Part shown: in pieces, positions 18,730 to 27,763 of the stretch | How positions within the stretch are numbered: position 1 is the first letter of the stretch | Layout: the number at the start of each line of letters is the position of its first letter | DNA from: an archaeon | Lineage (GTDB): Archaea; B1Sed10-29; WALL01; JAGHAM01 | Assembly: GCA_021107635.1 (NCBI GenBank) | Contig: JAIOSL010000007.1 | Span: forward strand, 1-36,187 | Length of the DNA stretch: 36,187 nucleotides | Direction of reading: 5' to 3' | Notes under the pieces: generated by a model | The model's database searches: none | The model's input: the letters and a program-made list of their open reading frames with translations, nothing else | Told to the model about the DNA's origin: nothing | Program-made: the position numbers and the translations under genes

Positions 18730-18930
18730 GATCTATCTACTTACCTATAGTTTAAAAGTTTGATTAGATATTCTATTGAGTCTTATCATTGCTCAGTGTA
18801 TTCAGACGTATTTGATGTAGACTTGGAAGAACTTTCTGAAAGTCTTTTTGTATTTTTCAAGAAAAAATGTTTTAGATTAAGTTGTTTTTAACCTTACAAA
18901 TATACACATGCATCACTTTTGTAGGGTTAG

Positions 18931-19026
18931 AAGAAATCGCTTATCATAAGCGGCGTTGGAACAAAGGACTATCGCAAGAAAGGATATACTAACGAAGAGC
19001 TTTATCTGAGCAAACTTATTGGTTGA
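18931..19026 (+). pseudogene. Remnant of an elp3 3' end (31 codons plus stop)
   Basis: Reads KKSLIISGVGTKDYRKKGYTNEELYLSKLIG*, aligning with the intact Elp3 C-terminus [31 protein letters not shown]; immediately preceded by an in-frame TAG (18928-18930). Confidence 0.8.
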
Positions 19027-19240
19027 GGTCTTGCTCTTCTTTTATTGCATTTTTTATTTCTTCTCTAATCTTTTCCACTTCTTCTGGTTTCACTTCTAAA
19101 AAAGCAGGAGACTTGAATCCACATGCTTGACATTTCATCCATATTGGAGCTCCAAATCTTATTGCCGCAAGATTAGAGTTATCCCTCTTTACCTCTGTTG
19201 AACCACAGTTAGGACAAAGTAAAACCCTTTTATTTTCCAT
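19016..19240 (-). CDS. Small zinc-ribbon protein (74 aa)
   Basis: CPNCGSTEVKRD...MKCQACGFKSPAF, two CxxC pairs. Confidence 0.7.
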   Translation of the reverse strand: MENKRVLLCPNCGSTEVKRDNSNLAAIRFGAPIWMKCQACGFKSPAFLEVKPEEVEKIREEIKNAIKEEQDLNQ

Positions 19241-19317
19241 TAAGTAGGTTTACTTCTAATCCTTTTAAAAGCTTGATGGAGCATAACCATTTAAATTTCA
19301 ACACTCCCTAATATACC

Positions 19318-19521
19318 ATGGCTCCCGACAAAGCACAACTCGATACAATCGAGCTATATCTGGGTACAATCGTTTCAAAAGACAAAACCGCACAGATGAT
19401 TGAACAGGTCAAACAAGTAGACGACCAAAAAGCCCAAGAAATAGTACTCCTTTTTGAACAACGCGCCAACCCGCGCCTAGCAGATGTCGAAAGAATACTA
19501 AAAAAGAAGCAAAAGATTTAA
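19318..19521 (+). CDS. Small soluble protein of unknown function (67 aa)
   Basis: Good-length ORF upstream of thrS; no antisense competitor; MAPDKAQLDTIELYLGTIVSKDKTAQMIEQVKQ... Confidence 0.55.
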   Translation: MAPDKAQLDTIELYLGTIVSKDKTAQMIEQVKQVDDQKAQEIVLLFEQRANPRLADVERILKKKQKI

Positions 19522-19548
19522 AGACTTTCCCACTCAAAATACACCTTC

Positions 19549-21420
19549 ATGAAAATACTAGCCTTGCACAGCGACTTTCTTGAAGTAGAACCCAAGAAAA
19601 AAGCAATCAAAACAGCAGAAGATATCAAAAAAGAAAAAAAGAGAATAGAAGAATGTCTAGTAGTCTTCTCATCAGTAGAAAAAAGCGATGAAGACCAACC
19701 CGACCAAATCGCTGAAAAAACAGTCCAAGAAATAAAAAACATAGCAACACAAGTCAAAACAGAAAAAATCGTTCTTTATCCTTTTGTCCACTTATCCTCA
19801 AAACCATCTTCTCCAGGCACAGCACTAAAAGTACTTAAAAAAATAGATGAGCTCCTATCAAAAAACTATCAAGTTTATCGCGCGCCATTTGGATGGTACA
19901 AATCATTTGAACTGAAATGCAAAGGTCATCCGCTATCTGAACTCTCCAGAGAAATCACAATCGGCGAAAATCAAGACACCTGCAAAGCGCTTAAAGCTGA
20001 AGAAAAAATCAAATCACAATGGTACATCATAGAACCAAACGGTGAATTGCATGAACTAAGCATTGAAAACGGAAAAGTTACCGGCTTTAACTTCAAAAAA
20101 CACAAAAACCTAGAAAAATTCGCGTTATACGAAATGGCAAAAAGTCGAGCAGCACCAAAAGCACCTCCACACGTACAAATAATGCGCAAACTAGAAATCG
20201 CAGACTACGAAGAAGGTGGAGACCCAGGCAACATGCGATTCTACCCAAAAGGTAAATTGATTAAAGGCCTCATAGAAGAACTGATTTCCACTAAATTCGC
20301 AGAATACGGAGCAATGGAAGTCGAAACACCAATAATGTATGATTACGACCACCCATGTTTCCATGGATATCTAGACAGATTCCCAGCAAGGCAATACGTA
20401 GTACACTCACCAAACAAAAAACTGTTTATGCGATTCAGCGCATGCTTCGGACAATTTTTAATCGCAAGAGACGCAACAATATCATACAAAGACCTACCAT
20501 TCAGGATGTATGAACTAGCCAAAAGCTTCCGAGCAGAAAAAAGAGGCGAGTTAACAGGCCTACGCAGACTAAGAGCATTCACAATGCCAGACTGCCATGC
20601 ATTATGCGCTAACGAACAACAAGCAAAAGAAGAAATGCTCAAAAGATTCCAAGTCTCAAAAAGTGTTGAAGAAGACATAGGACTAAACTTTCCAGAAGAC
20701 CTAGAACTAGGCGTTCGAATAGTCAAAAAATTCATGGACACAAACAAAGACTTTGTAGACGCTCTAGTCAAATCATTCAACAAACCCGCACTGCTCGAGC
20801 TTTGGGACAAACAATTTTTCTACTTTACAATGAAATACGAATGGAACTTTATTGATTGTTTGGACAAGGCATCCGCACTTGCAACAGACCAAATTGATGT
20901 AGAAAACGCAGAACGCTATGGCTTAGAATACACTGATAAAGATGGACAAAAAAAGAAACCACTCATACTACATCAATCACCAGGAGCAACAGAACGATTA
21001 ATTTATGTTCTACTGGAAAAAGCCCAAATGCAACAAAACAAAGGACTCAAACCATCACTACCACTATGGTTATCACCAACACAAGTGCGCATCTGTTCAG
21101 TCTCACAAGAATTTAACGAATCAGCTCTAAAACTAATAGAACAACTAAAGAAACAGAACATTCGAGTAGACCTAGATGATCGCGAGCTCACAGTAGGCAA
21201 AAAAATTCGGGAAGCAGAACAAGAATGGATTCCATACATCTTAGTGTACGGAGAAAAAGAACAGCAAGGTCAACTAACAGTAAGAGAAAGAAACGGAGAA
21301 CAAAAACAATTATCATTATCAGAACTATCCGATAGAATAAAACAACAAACAAAAAACAAGCCATTCAAACAACTTCCTCTACCAACCATCCTAAGCAAAA
21401 GACCCATCTTCCTTGGTTAG
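19549..21420 (+). CDS. thrS: Threonyl-tRNA synthetase, archaeal type with DTD-like editing N-domain
   Basis: MKILALHSDFLEVEPKKKAIKTAED editing domain; catalytic core MRFSACFGQFLIARDATISYKDLPFRMYELAKSFRAEKRGELTGLRRLRAFTMPDCHALC. Confidence 0.95.
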   Translation: MKILALHSDFLEVEPKKKAIKTAEDIKKEKKRIEECLVVFSSVEKSDEDQPDQIAEKTVQEIKNIATQVKTEKIVLYPFVHLSSKPSSPGTALKVLKKIDELLSKNYQVYRAPFGWYKSFELKCKGHPLSELSREITIGENQDTCKALKAEEKIKSQWYIIEPNGELHELSIENGKVTGFNFKKHKNLEKFALYEMAKSRAAPKAPPHVQIMRKLEIADYEEGGDPGNMRFYPKGKLIKGLIEELISTKFAEYGAMEVETPIMYDYDHPCFHGYLDRFPARQYVVHSPNKKLFMRFSACFGQFLIARDATISYKDLPFRMYELAKSFRAEKRGELTGLRRLRAFTMPDCHALCANEQQAKEEMLKRFQVSKSVEEDIGLNFPEDLELGVRIVKKFMDTNKDFVDALVKSFNKPALLELWDKQFFYFTMKYEWNFIDCLDKASALATDQIDVENAERYGLEYTDKDGQKKKPLILHQSPGATERLIYVLLEKAQMQQNKGLKPSLPLWLSPTQVRICSVSQEFNESALKLIEQLKKQNIRVDLDDRELTVGKKIREAEQEWIPYILVYGEKEQQGQLTVRERNGEQKQLSLSELSDRIKQQTKNKPFKQLPLPTILSKRPIFLG

Positions 21421-21484
21421 TTCTCACACTTGAAAAACCGACAGCAATTTAAACAACCTATTCTTATTCTTAACTGGAGAAAAA

Positions 21485-23854
21485 ATGGGTTTACTAGATA
21501 AAAGTCTGGGAGGGATACTGAAAAGAAAAGATAGCAAAGAACAGCCTAGCGGAGCAATACCCCCACCACCAACAAAACTTGAACAACAAACATCTCCTCA
21601 AAACCAGCAACCACTAACACCTCCTCCACAGCAACCAGTGCAATCAACACCACCCGTGCCACCCATGCCACCACCAAAACAACTCACGCCAGCACAACCG
21701 ATAACACCACCATCCTCACTAAGTCCGACAATCACCCCGCCAGCACCCATGCCTCAACACGTACCTGAACCAGTGCCAACAAAACCAGCACCACTCCCAA
21801 CAAGCCAACCATTAACTCCACAAACAGCTCCAGAACCAGCTAAACCCCTTCCTATTTCTCAACCAGAAGGAAAAACAAGCGAAGAAGATATGACAAAAAA
21901 ACTTAGGTCCCTCCTACAAAAAAGAGACGAAGAAACAACCCCTCCACCAGGCAAAAAAGACTTCAAGCAAATGCTTCAAGATGCTGGCCTGAAAGAAACA
22001 AAACAACCAGAACAGACACCAATAACAAACAAACCACCTCAACCAGTAACAGAAAAGCCGCCTCAACCAGTAACAGAGAAACCGCCTCAGTCAATAACAG
22101 AAAAGCCACCTATCCCAAAAACTCAAGGAATTCCATTAACCTCTACAGGATCAGCTCCAGAACTAGTCAAAGACGATCCACTAACAGTAATGCTAGCAAA
22201 AGCAAAATCACCAAAACTACCAGAACCTCTTCCGACACCAGAAATCAAGCCAAAACCAGTGATTCCCCCAAAGCGCTCTCCAGTAGACAAACCACTCAAA
22301 GGAATAGTACCACTAAAATCACCAGAACAGCCAAAACCAGTAACACACGGACCCCCACCACCACCAAAAATCAATCCAGATGATATTCCTGCTGAAGTAA
22401 AAGCAGACATGAAAGATGCGCTTCCCGCGCACAGAAAACTTATTGATTCCTATGGCGTGTGTGAAATATACGAGCTACCTCACCACAAAAAACTCTATGC
22501 AATTCCCGTACCGAAACCACACGGCCCAGAAAGAGCAATAATAAATACAGTCAAAGAAGCAGCCACACGCCTAATTACCATTGCACCAGACGAAATAGCA
22601 GACGAAGACAAACGAAAAGCATTCTTCAAAAAACGAATACTAGAAATCATTGAAGCATCGCCAGAACTTGGAGTTCCAGCAGCAAAAATGGACTTCTATG
22701 CAGACACAATCATGCGAGAAATGATCGGATATGGCTCGCTTGACTTGCTGTTAATGGACGACAGACTAGAAGATATCATGGTAAACGGACCTAATACACC
22801 AGCCTACGTCTTTCACAGAAATCACGAAATGATCCCAACCAACCTGGTCTTTGGAGAAGACAAAGAAATAACTGCAATCATAGACAGGATAGCAAGAGAT
22901 ATCGGAAGAAGAATCGACATAAAGAACCCTCTCCTAGATGCAAGACTTCCCGATGGATCAAGAGTAAACGCTACAATTCCACCAATCTCACTAGAAGGAT
23001 CAACCATAACCGTCAGAAAATTCAGAGAAGATCCATTCACATTTATTGACTTAATCAGAAATGGTACAATGGACCCAGAACTAGCAGCATTTTTTTGGGT
23101 AGCAGTAGAAGGAATGCGAGCTAAACCAGCAAACATACTAGTAGCAGGAGGAACAGGATCAGGAAAAACAACCACTTTAAACACTCTAGCTTCATTCATA
23201 CCACACTCCGAAAGAATCATAACCATTGAAGACACAGCAGAAATCAAACTTCCAATGGAACACTGGATACGTTTCGAAACTAGGCCGCCTGGAATCGAAG
23301 GAAAAGGCGAAATAAATATGGACACTCTCCTAAAAAATACACTGAGAATGAGACCAGATAGAGTCATAGTAGGAGAAATTAGAGACAGAGAAGCATTCAC
23401 ACTATTCACAGCAATGAACACCGGCCATGATGGTTCATTAGGCACAGTCCACGCAAACAACGCACAAGAAACAGTAGTCAGACTCAAAAGCCCACCAATG
23501 ATGGTTCCAGAAACAATGCTTGCAGCATTAGATTTCGTTATAGTTCAAAAAAGAATACACGACCGCAGAAAAGGAACAATAAGAAGAATAGCAGAAGTTG
23601 CAGAATTATCAGGAATCCTAGAAGGAGAACCCGAGTTCAACTACGTTTTCCTCTGGGATCCAGCAACTGATTCATACAAAAGTTCATACGAAACAAGCCA
23701 ATACCTCCAAGAACTGACACGCTATACCGGCCTCTCAAATACCGCTCTACGCAAAGAAATACAAAAAAGAGAAACATGGATAAAAGATTTAGTCAAAAAA
23801 GGACATACTCCGCTTGCAGATGTATGCAGAGAAATCCAAAAGAGAGTAGGATAA
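21485..23854 (+). CDS. Type II/IV secretion system (TadA/PilB/ArlI-like) ATPase with Pro-rich N-terminal extension
   Basis: NILVAGGTGSGKTTTLNTLASFIP Walker A, IVGEIRDREAFTLFTAMNTGHDGSLGTVHANN; about 310-aa Pro/Gln-rich N-terminus. Confidence 0.93.
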   Translation: MGLLDKSLGGILKRKDSKEQPSGAIPPPPTKLEQQTSPQNQQPLTPPPQQPVQSTPPVPPMPPPKQLTPAQPITPPSSLSPTITPPAPMPQHVPEPVPTKPAPLPTSQPLTPQTAPEPAKPLPISQPEGKTSEEDMTKKLRSLLQKRDEETTPPPGKKDFKQMLQDAGLKETKQPEQTPITNKPPQPVTEKPPQPVTEKPPQSITEKPPIPKTQGIPLTSTGSAPELVKDDPLTVMLAKAKSPKLPEPLPTPEIKPKPVIPPKRSPVDKPLKGIVPLKSPEQPKPVTHGPPPPPKINPDDIPAEVKADMKDALPAHRKLIDSYGVCEIYELPHHKKLYAIPVPKPHGPERAIINTVKEAATRLITIAPDEIADEDKRKAFFKKRILEIIEASPELGVPAAKMDFYADTIMREMIGYGSLDLLLMDDRLEDIMVNGPNTPAYVFHRNHEMIPTNLVFGEDKEITAIIDRIARDIGRRIDIKNPLLDARLPDGSRVNATIPPISLEGSTITVRKFREDPFTFIDLIRNGTMDPELAAFFWVAVEGMRAKPANILVAGGTGSGKTTTLNTLASFIPHSERIITIEDTAEIKLPMEHWIRFETRPPGIEGKGEINMDTLLKNTLRMRPDRVIVGEIRDREAFTLFTAMNTGHDGSLGTVHANNAQETVVRLKSPPMMVPETMLAALDFVIVQKRIHDRRKGTIRRIAEVAELSGILEGEPEFNYVFLWDPATDSYKSSYETSQYLQELTRYTGLSNTALRKEIQKRETWIKDLVKKGHTPLADVCREIQKRVG
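22031..22111 (+). repeat. 24-bp in-frame tandem repeat (about 3.4 copies) encoding KPPQPVTE
   Basis: aaaccacctcaaccagtaacagaa / aagccgcctcaaccagtaacagag / aaaccgcctcagtcaataacagaa / aagccacct. Confidence 0.85.
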
Positions 23855-23855
23855 A

Positions 23856-25094
23856 ATGCCAGAAAAAGAGAAAAAGGACAAAAAGCTTATAGACCTCATA
23901 GCAGGAGACAAGAAAAGACGCGAAGATGCAACGCCCGGAGACCAAGTAAACGAACCGGACTACAAAGAAACAAGCGTTGAAGAAATAGTCCGAAGAATGG
24001 AAAAAAAATACAAAGATAGGGGCATCCTTGAAGAAGATGGAATCAAAGTAACACGCGGAGAAAAACTAAAAGAAATGGTAGTTGGTGTTAAACCAATACA
24101 CCTAGACAGAAGAACACCTGAAGACCTAGTCCACAAACAAAATTACTTCCTGCGCTTCGTAGGCGGAATATACTCAGTATTTTCATTCCTCACAAAAATA
24201 ACTGACAGAATCGGAATGTGGAACAGCAACCAAGCACTCCCAATCGAACTTAACAAAGCACACATGGACTACAGCGTAAGACAATACGTCTCAATAGCAG
24301 TAATCTTCAGCCTGATCATGACAGGATTCTTCTTTCTTGTTTACCTATTACTCTCACTCACCCTTCTAGGCTTTGTAATAGACGAAATGTATTTTCCAAT
24401 TCCACCAGACACACTAGAAATAGCTGACATACTTATACTATTCATAATAAAATCGATGCTATCTGCAATACTCGCAGGTTTCAGTGGATTCTTCATGCTA
24501 TTCATGGCGCTAAAATATCCTATCATAGCAGCACGCAAAAGAGGAATAGAAATAGACCGAGAACTCCCATTCGCACTAAGACAAATGGCCACCGAAATAC
24601 GAGCAGGAATAGGAATACACGGCAGTCTTCGCTCACTAGTAAAATCAGATTATGGTACTCTATCAGATGAATTCGCAAGAGTACTAAGAGACATAGAAAA
24701 AGGCAAATCAACAGAAGACGCGCTCGATGAAATGGTAATGCGCTCACCATCAGAAAGCCTTGCCACAGCAGGAGTACACATGATAAGAGCTATTCGAACA
24801 GGAGGCAACCTCTCCGACATAATATCCCAAATAGCAGACGAAGTCTCATTCAAACTAAGAATGAAAATGAAATCATTCGTAGCATCACTCAACCTAGTCG
24901 GCTTAATGTACATGATGATAGGAGTAATCGCGCCAGTGTTAGTAGCAGTGCTTGCATCAGTGTTCACTGCAGTACCCATGCTTGGACTAGCAGGAATACT
25001 AAGTCCAGAATCAATGTTTGTGTTTTACTTTGTGATTATTCCAGGCATACTAGGAACAGCACTATACTTCATAAAATTATTCCAGCCAATGTGA
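23856..25094 (+). CDS. TadB/TadC/ArlJ-like type IV pilus platform membrane protein (first)
   Basis: RELPFALRQMATEIRAGIGIHGSLRSLVKSDYGTLSDEFARVLRDIEKGKSTEDAL T2SS-F motif plus TM segments, directly after the ATPase. Confidence 0.88.
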   Translation: MPEKEKKDKKLIDLIAGDKKRREDATPGDQVNEPDYKETSVEEIVRRMEKKYKDRGILEEDGIKVTRGEKLKEMVVGVKPIHLDRRTPEDLVHKQNYFLRFVGGIYSVFSFLTKITDRIGMWNSNQALPIELNKAHMDYSVRQYVSIAVIFSLIMTGFFFLVYLLLSLTLLGFVIDEMYFPIPPDTLEIADILILFIIKSMLSAILAGFSGFFMLFMALKYPIIAARKRGIEIDRELPFALRQMATEIRAGIGIHGSLRSLVKSDYGTLSDEFARVLRDIEKGKSTEDALDEMVMRSPSESLATAGVHMIRAIRTGGNLSDIISQIADEVSFKLRMKMKSFVASLNLVGLMYMMIGVIAPVLVAVLASVFTAVPMLGLAGILSPESMFVFYFVIIPGILGTALYFIKLFQPM

Positions 25095-25098
25095 TAAA

Positions 25099-25962
25099 AT
25101 GAAATTATACGACTCATATGTCAAGTCAGTCAAATTTGCCTTCGGCACTAAAGTAGAACCAGACTATCTCATACTTGGCTCTCTGTTCGGCTCAGCAGTA
25201 GCACTTACATACATTGGACTGTTCGTAGATTTAATATTTGGTGGACTAATCGCAGTATTCTTCTTTGATTTAGCTGTAGGACTTCCAATGTACAAACGCT
25301 CTACTCGCATATCTGCAATGGAAAAAGTGGTTCCTGACGTTCTTAGTGGAATGGCAGCGACACTTCAAGCAGGAGGAACAATAGAAAGTTCTCTAAAAGA
25401 CGCAAGCAGAGGAAGATATGGACCAGTAAGCGTTGAACTAAGAAGGATGCTTCGAGAAGTAAAACGAGGAAAAACATTTGAAGCAGCATTCTCAGACTTC
25501 GCAAAAAGAACAGAATCTGTAAACATACAAAGAAGCGTTGACGTTATCATTTCTGCCAAACGCACTGGAGGCGGACTAGTACAAGCACTGAGAAGCATAT
25601 CAGGAGACTTGAAAAAAAACTTCCGCTTGGTGGAAGAAAGAAAATCCACTACAATGCTACAAATCATGTTCATAATAATTGCTGCAGATCTAATTGGACC
25701 AGCAATCCTTGGATTAATCTCTGGGATCACTCTTTTCCTTGCTACAATAGGAGGAGAAGAAGCATCACCACTGCTAGTAACAATAATCTTCTATCTCAAA
25801 GGATACATAGTTGTTTCAGCAGTATTCTCCGCACTGGCCGCAGCATTAATAAGGGATGGAGACATAACAAAAGCAGTGTTATATTTACCCATACTATTAA
25901 CAATCGCTTACACTACATTCGTTGGAGTTGGTTTCGTTGCAAAAATGTTGTTTGGTTTCTGA
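25099..25962 (+). CDS. TadB/TadC/ArlJ-like type IV pilus platform membrane protein (second)
   Basis: KVVPDVLSGMAATLQAGGTIESSLKDASRGRYGPVSVELRRMLREVKRGKTFEAAFSDFA T2SS-F motif. Confidence 0.88.
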   Translation: MKLYDSYVKSVKFAFGTKVEPDYLILGSLFGSAVALTYIGLFVDLIFGGLIAVFFFDLAVGLPMYKRSTRISAMEKVVPDVLSGMAATLQAGGTIESSLKDASRGRYGPVSVELRRMLREVKRGKTFEAAFSDFAKRTESVNIQRSVDVIISAKRTGGGLVQALRSISGDLKKNFRLVEERKSTTMLQIMFIIIAADLIGPAILGLISGITLFLATIGGEEASPLLVTIIFYLKGYIVVSAVFSALAAALIRDGDITKAVLYLPILLTIAYTTFVGVGFVAKMLFGF

Positions 25963-26119
25963 AGAAAAAGCACAGATTTCACTAGAATATCTGCTAATAA
26001 TAGCGGCAGTAATAACCCTGATAGTTGTAGTAAGTCTTTTCATAAAAGGCTCATTACTCAGACAATGGATTGGGTTAGGAAGAGAATCAACCGGAGCAGG
26101 ATTGAACACTACAGCATGA
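25952..26119 (+). CDS. Short class III signal peptide protein
   Basis: (TTG)VSEEKAQISLEYLLIIAAVITLIVVVSLFIKG; overlaps the preceding gene's end. Track start 25922 is also TTG. Confidence 0.65.
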   Translation: MVSEEKAQISLEYLLIIAAVITLIVVVSLFIKGSLLRQWIGLGRESTGAGLNTTA

Positions 26120-26178
26120 ACTCAGGCCCTGTTACCTTGTCTTATCTCATAATAAGCAAACGGTGTCAAACAGCAAGT

Positions 26179-26186
26179 TTTATAAA
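26179..26186 (+). promoter_or_regulatory. TATA box (tttataaa) for pilin 1
   Basis: aagTTTATAAAggag about 50 nt upstream of ATG 26237. Confidence 0.55.
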
Positions 26187-26236
26187 GGAGTAGTCCATAG
26201 TGTTTAACAGTAAAAACCTATGTAGGTGTTGTAAAA

Positions 26237-26626
26237 ATGAAATTTAATAGAAAAGGACAAGGTTCAATCGAATACTTAATGATTCTTGCTGCGGTTCTCG
26301 CTATCGCGGTAGTAGTTGTTGTACTTGCTACAACCTTCTTTACTAGATATAGAGAACCAGCAGAACTCGCTCAGGACAAGAGTGTCTGTGCTGCCAGTGG
26401 CATCCAGCTCCTAAATTATATTGAGCGTTATGAAGATTCATCAACTGCTGCAACTGGTCTTAATGTGAGTTATGCTGGCAAAGAACTAAATTGCGAGGAA
26501 AATACTTCCGATAACCCGTCAGGAGAATCTGTGTGTAAAATAGGCACAACTACAAATAATGAGTGCCTTAGGGTATATGCAGATAGAGATGGGTGTACTA
26601 TCTCAACTGTTGTAGTTGGGTGTTAA
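26237..26626 (+). CDS. Type IV pilin-like protein 1 (class III signal peptide, Cys-rich)
   Basis: MKFNRKGQGSIEYLMILAAVLAIAVVVVVLATTFF; six Cys in the ectodomain. Confidence 0.85.
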   Translation: MKFNRKGQGSIEYLMILAAVLAIAVVVVVLATTFFTRYREPAELAQDKSVCAASGIQLLNYIERYEDSSTAATGLNVSYAGKELNCEENTSDNPSGESVCKIGTTTNNECLRVYADRDGCTISTVVVGC

Positions 26627-26638
26627 AAAACTCTGGAA

Positions 26639-26670
26639 ACAAGCGCCAATCCTTTTGGATTAGCGCTTGT
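26639..26670 (+). terminator. Strong stem-loop just downstream of pilin 1
   Basis: ACAAGCGCCAATCC-TTTT-GGATTAGCGCTTGT: 14-bp stem with one C.A mismatch, 4-nt loop, 12 nt after the stop codon. Confidence 0.65.
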
Positions 26671-26824
26671 GGTGAGTAATCTTGCTTTGTTGGTATCTAT
26701 AAACACATGGATAGTAACTATTGAATTAATGGTTCTTTCCCTACCTCTTTTCTTATTTTTTATTGATGCTGAGTGAAAACTTTTTCCAAGACAGGTCAAT
26801 GCCTTTGCCGCTATAGCATACACA

Positions 26825-26830
26825 TTTATA
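26825..26830 (+). promoter_or_regulatory. TATA box (tttata) for pilin 2
   Basis: acacaTTTATAactg upstream of 26872. Confidence 0.45.
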
Positions 26831-26871
26831 ACTGTGGTTTGTAATCTTTACTGCTGTTGGATGAATTTGTT

Positions 26872-27264
26872 ATGTGTTTCGATAAACGAGGGCAAGGAAC
26901 AATAGAATACTTGATGATTCAAGCAGCAGTGTTGGCTGTTGGCGTGGTTGCTATCGTATTATGCTATTTTCTTTTCTCAAATCTTAGTGACCCGTCTAAA
27001 GTAGCTCAAGATAAAAGTTCTTGCATTACAACCGGAATCGAACTCAAAAATTATGGTGTTCCATTCGATTCTATCACAGGTGAAGCAAATTCTGCTGATG
27101 GGTTTCTCTCAGTCAAATACCTTGGCAAAAGCTTGAATTGTACTGCCACTTCCAGTCCAAGAGGAGATGCGATGTGTAAGGTAACTCTATCAGATAGTTC
27201 TTGCATGAAAGTATACGCAAATTCGACACACTGTACCCTATTGTCAAACTCAGTTCCTTGCTAA
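26872..27264 (+). CDS. Type IV pilin-like protein 2 (class III signal peptide, Cys-rich)
   Basis: MCFDKRGQGTIEYLMIQAAVLAVGVVAIVL; ectodomain Cys pattern parallels pilin 1. ATG 26872 chosen by alignment with its paralogues. Confidence 0.82.
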   Translation: MCFDKRGQGTIEYLMIQAAVLAVGVVAIVLCYFLFSNLSDPSKVAQDKSSCITTGIELKNYGVPFDSITGEANSADGFLSVKYLGKSLNCTATSSPRGDAMCKVTLSDSSCMKVYANSTHCTLLSNSVPC

Positions 27265-27323
27265 CATCCTTCTGGAGTGGGGTATGCATTCTATTTCTGT
27301 AATGATTTCAATAAACACAAATG

Positions 27324-27331
27324 TTTATAAA
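27324..27331 (+). promoter_or_regulatory. TATA box (tttataaa) for pilin 3
   Basis: aatgTTTATAAAtgtaac about 45 nt upstream of ATG 27376; GGAGGTG SD just before the start. Confidence 0.55.
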
Positions 27332-27375
27332 TGTAACTTGCTTTTCTCTTCTTACACCATTGGAGGTGTTTTTAT

Positions 27376-27753
27376 ATGTTTAACAAAAAAGGACAAGGTT
27401 CACTAGAATATTTAATAATACTTGCAGCAGTCATTGCTGTTGCAGCTGTAGTCGTTGCTTTCCTGTTAGGTTGGATGGGAACACCAATCGAGGAAACATC
27501 CAGAAATAATCAGAAAGCAATCTGTTCAGGTCAAGGTATTGGTTTACCTATCTACACTGGTAGATATCCAGTAAATGCTACTGATGCAGCAAACTGGCTT
27601 GTTGTTAATTATGGCGGAGAACAACTGCCAACATGCAGTGTAGATTCAGCAAATCTTGATAATGTTAAGGCTTCTTGTGAGATAGGAGATCCAGATTTGC
27701 CTAAAATAAAACTTCAAGTGAACAGAACAAGCTGTAGATTCATAAGTTCTTAA
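27376..27753 (+). CDS. Type IV pilin-like protein 3 (class III signal peptide, Cys-rich)
   Basis: MFNKKGQGSLEYLIILAAVIAVAAVVVAFLL; shared ectodomain pattern. Confidence 0.85.
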   Translation: MFNKKGQGSLEYLIILAAVIAVAAVVVAFLLGWMGTPIEETSRNNQKAICSGQGIGLPIYTGRYPVNATDAANWLVVNYGGEQLPTCSVDSANLDNVKASCEIGDPDLPKIKLQVNRTSCRFISS

Positions 27754-27763
27754 GTAATCTGTT

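Noticed and set aside
18790-18860. Possible ncRNA/terminator (AGACTT...AAAGTCTTTTTG)
   Set aside because: Only a 6-7 bp stem in AT-rich DNA; too weak to call without covariation or RNA data.
20343-20810. 155-aa minus-strand ORF
   Set aside because: Antisense to the thrS catalytic core.
22031-22111. Short tandem repeats considered as a CRISPR or regulatory array
   Set aside because: Contiguous 24-bp units with no spacers, in frame inside a Pro-rich coding region; a protein repeat.
22822-23487. Long (221 aa) minus-strand ORF
   Set aside because: Antisense to the conserved core of the secretion ATPase; Ser/Pro-rich mirror-frame composition, no family features.
25922-25951. Track start (TTG 25922) for the short class III signal protein
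   Set aside because: Start at TTG 25952 gives a signal peptide (VSEEKAQISLEYLL) matching the 27811 homologue KEEKAQTSLEYLY; the upstream extension lies wholly inside the TadC-like gene.
26623-26823. 66-aa minus-strand ORF between pilins 1 and 2
   Set aside because: Overlaps the strong pilin 1 hairpin and upstream pilin 2 promoter region; no recognisable domain. Left as intergenic, though conservation was not checked.
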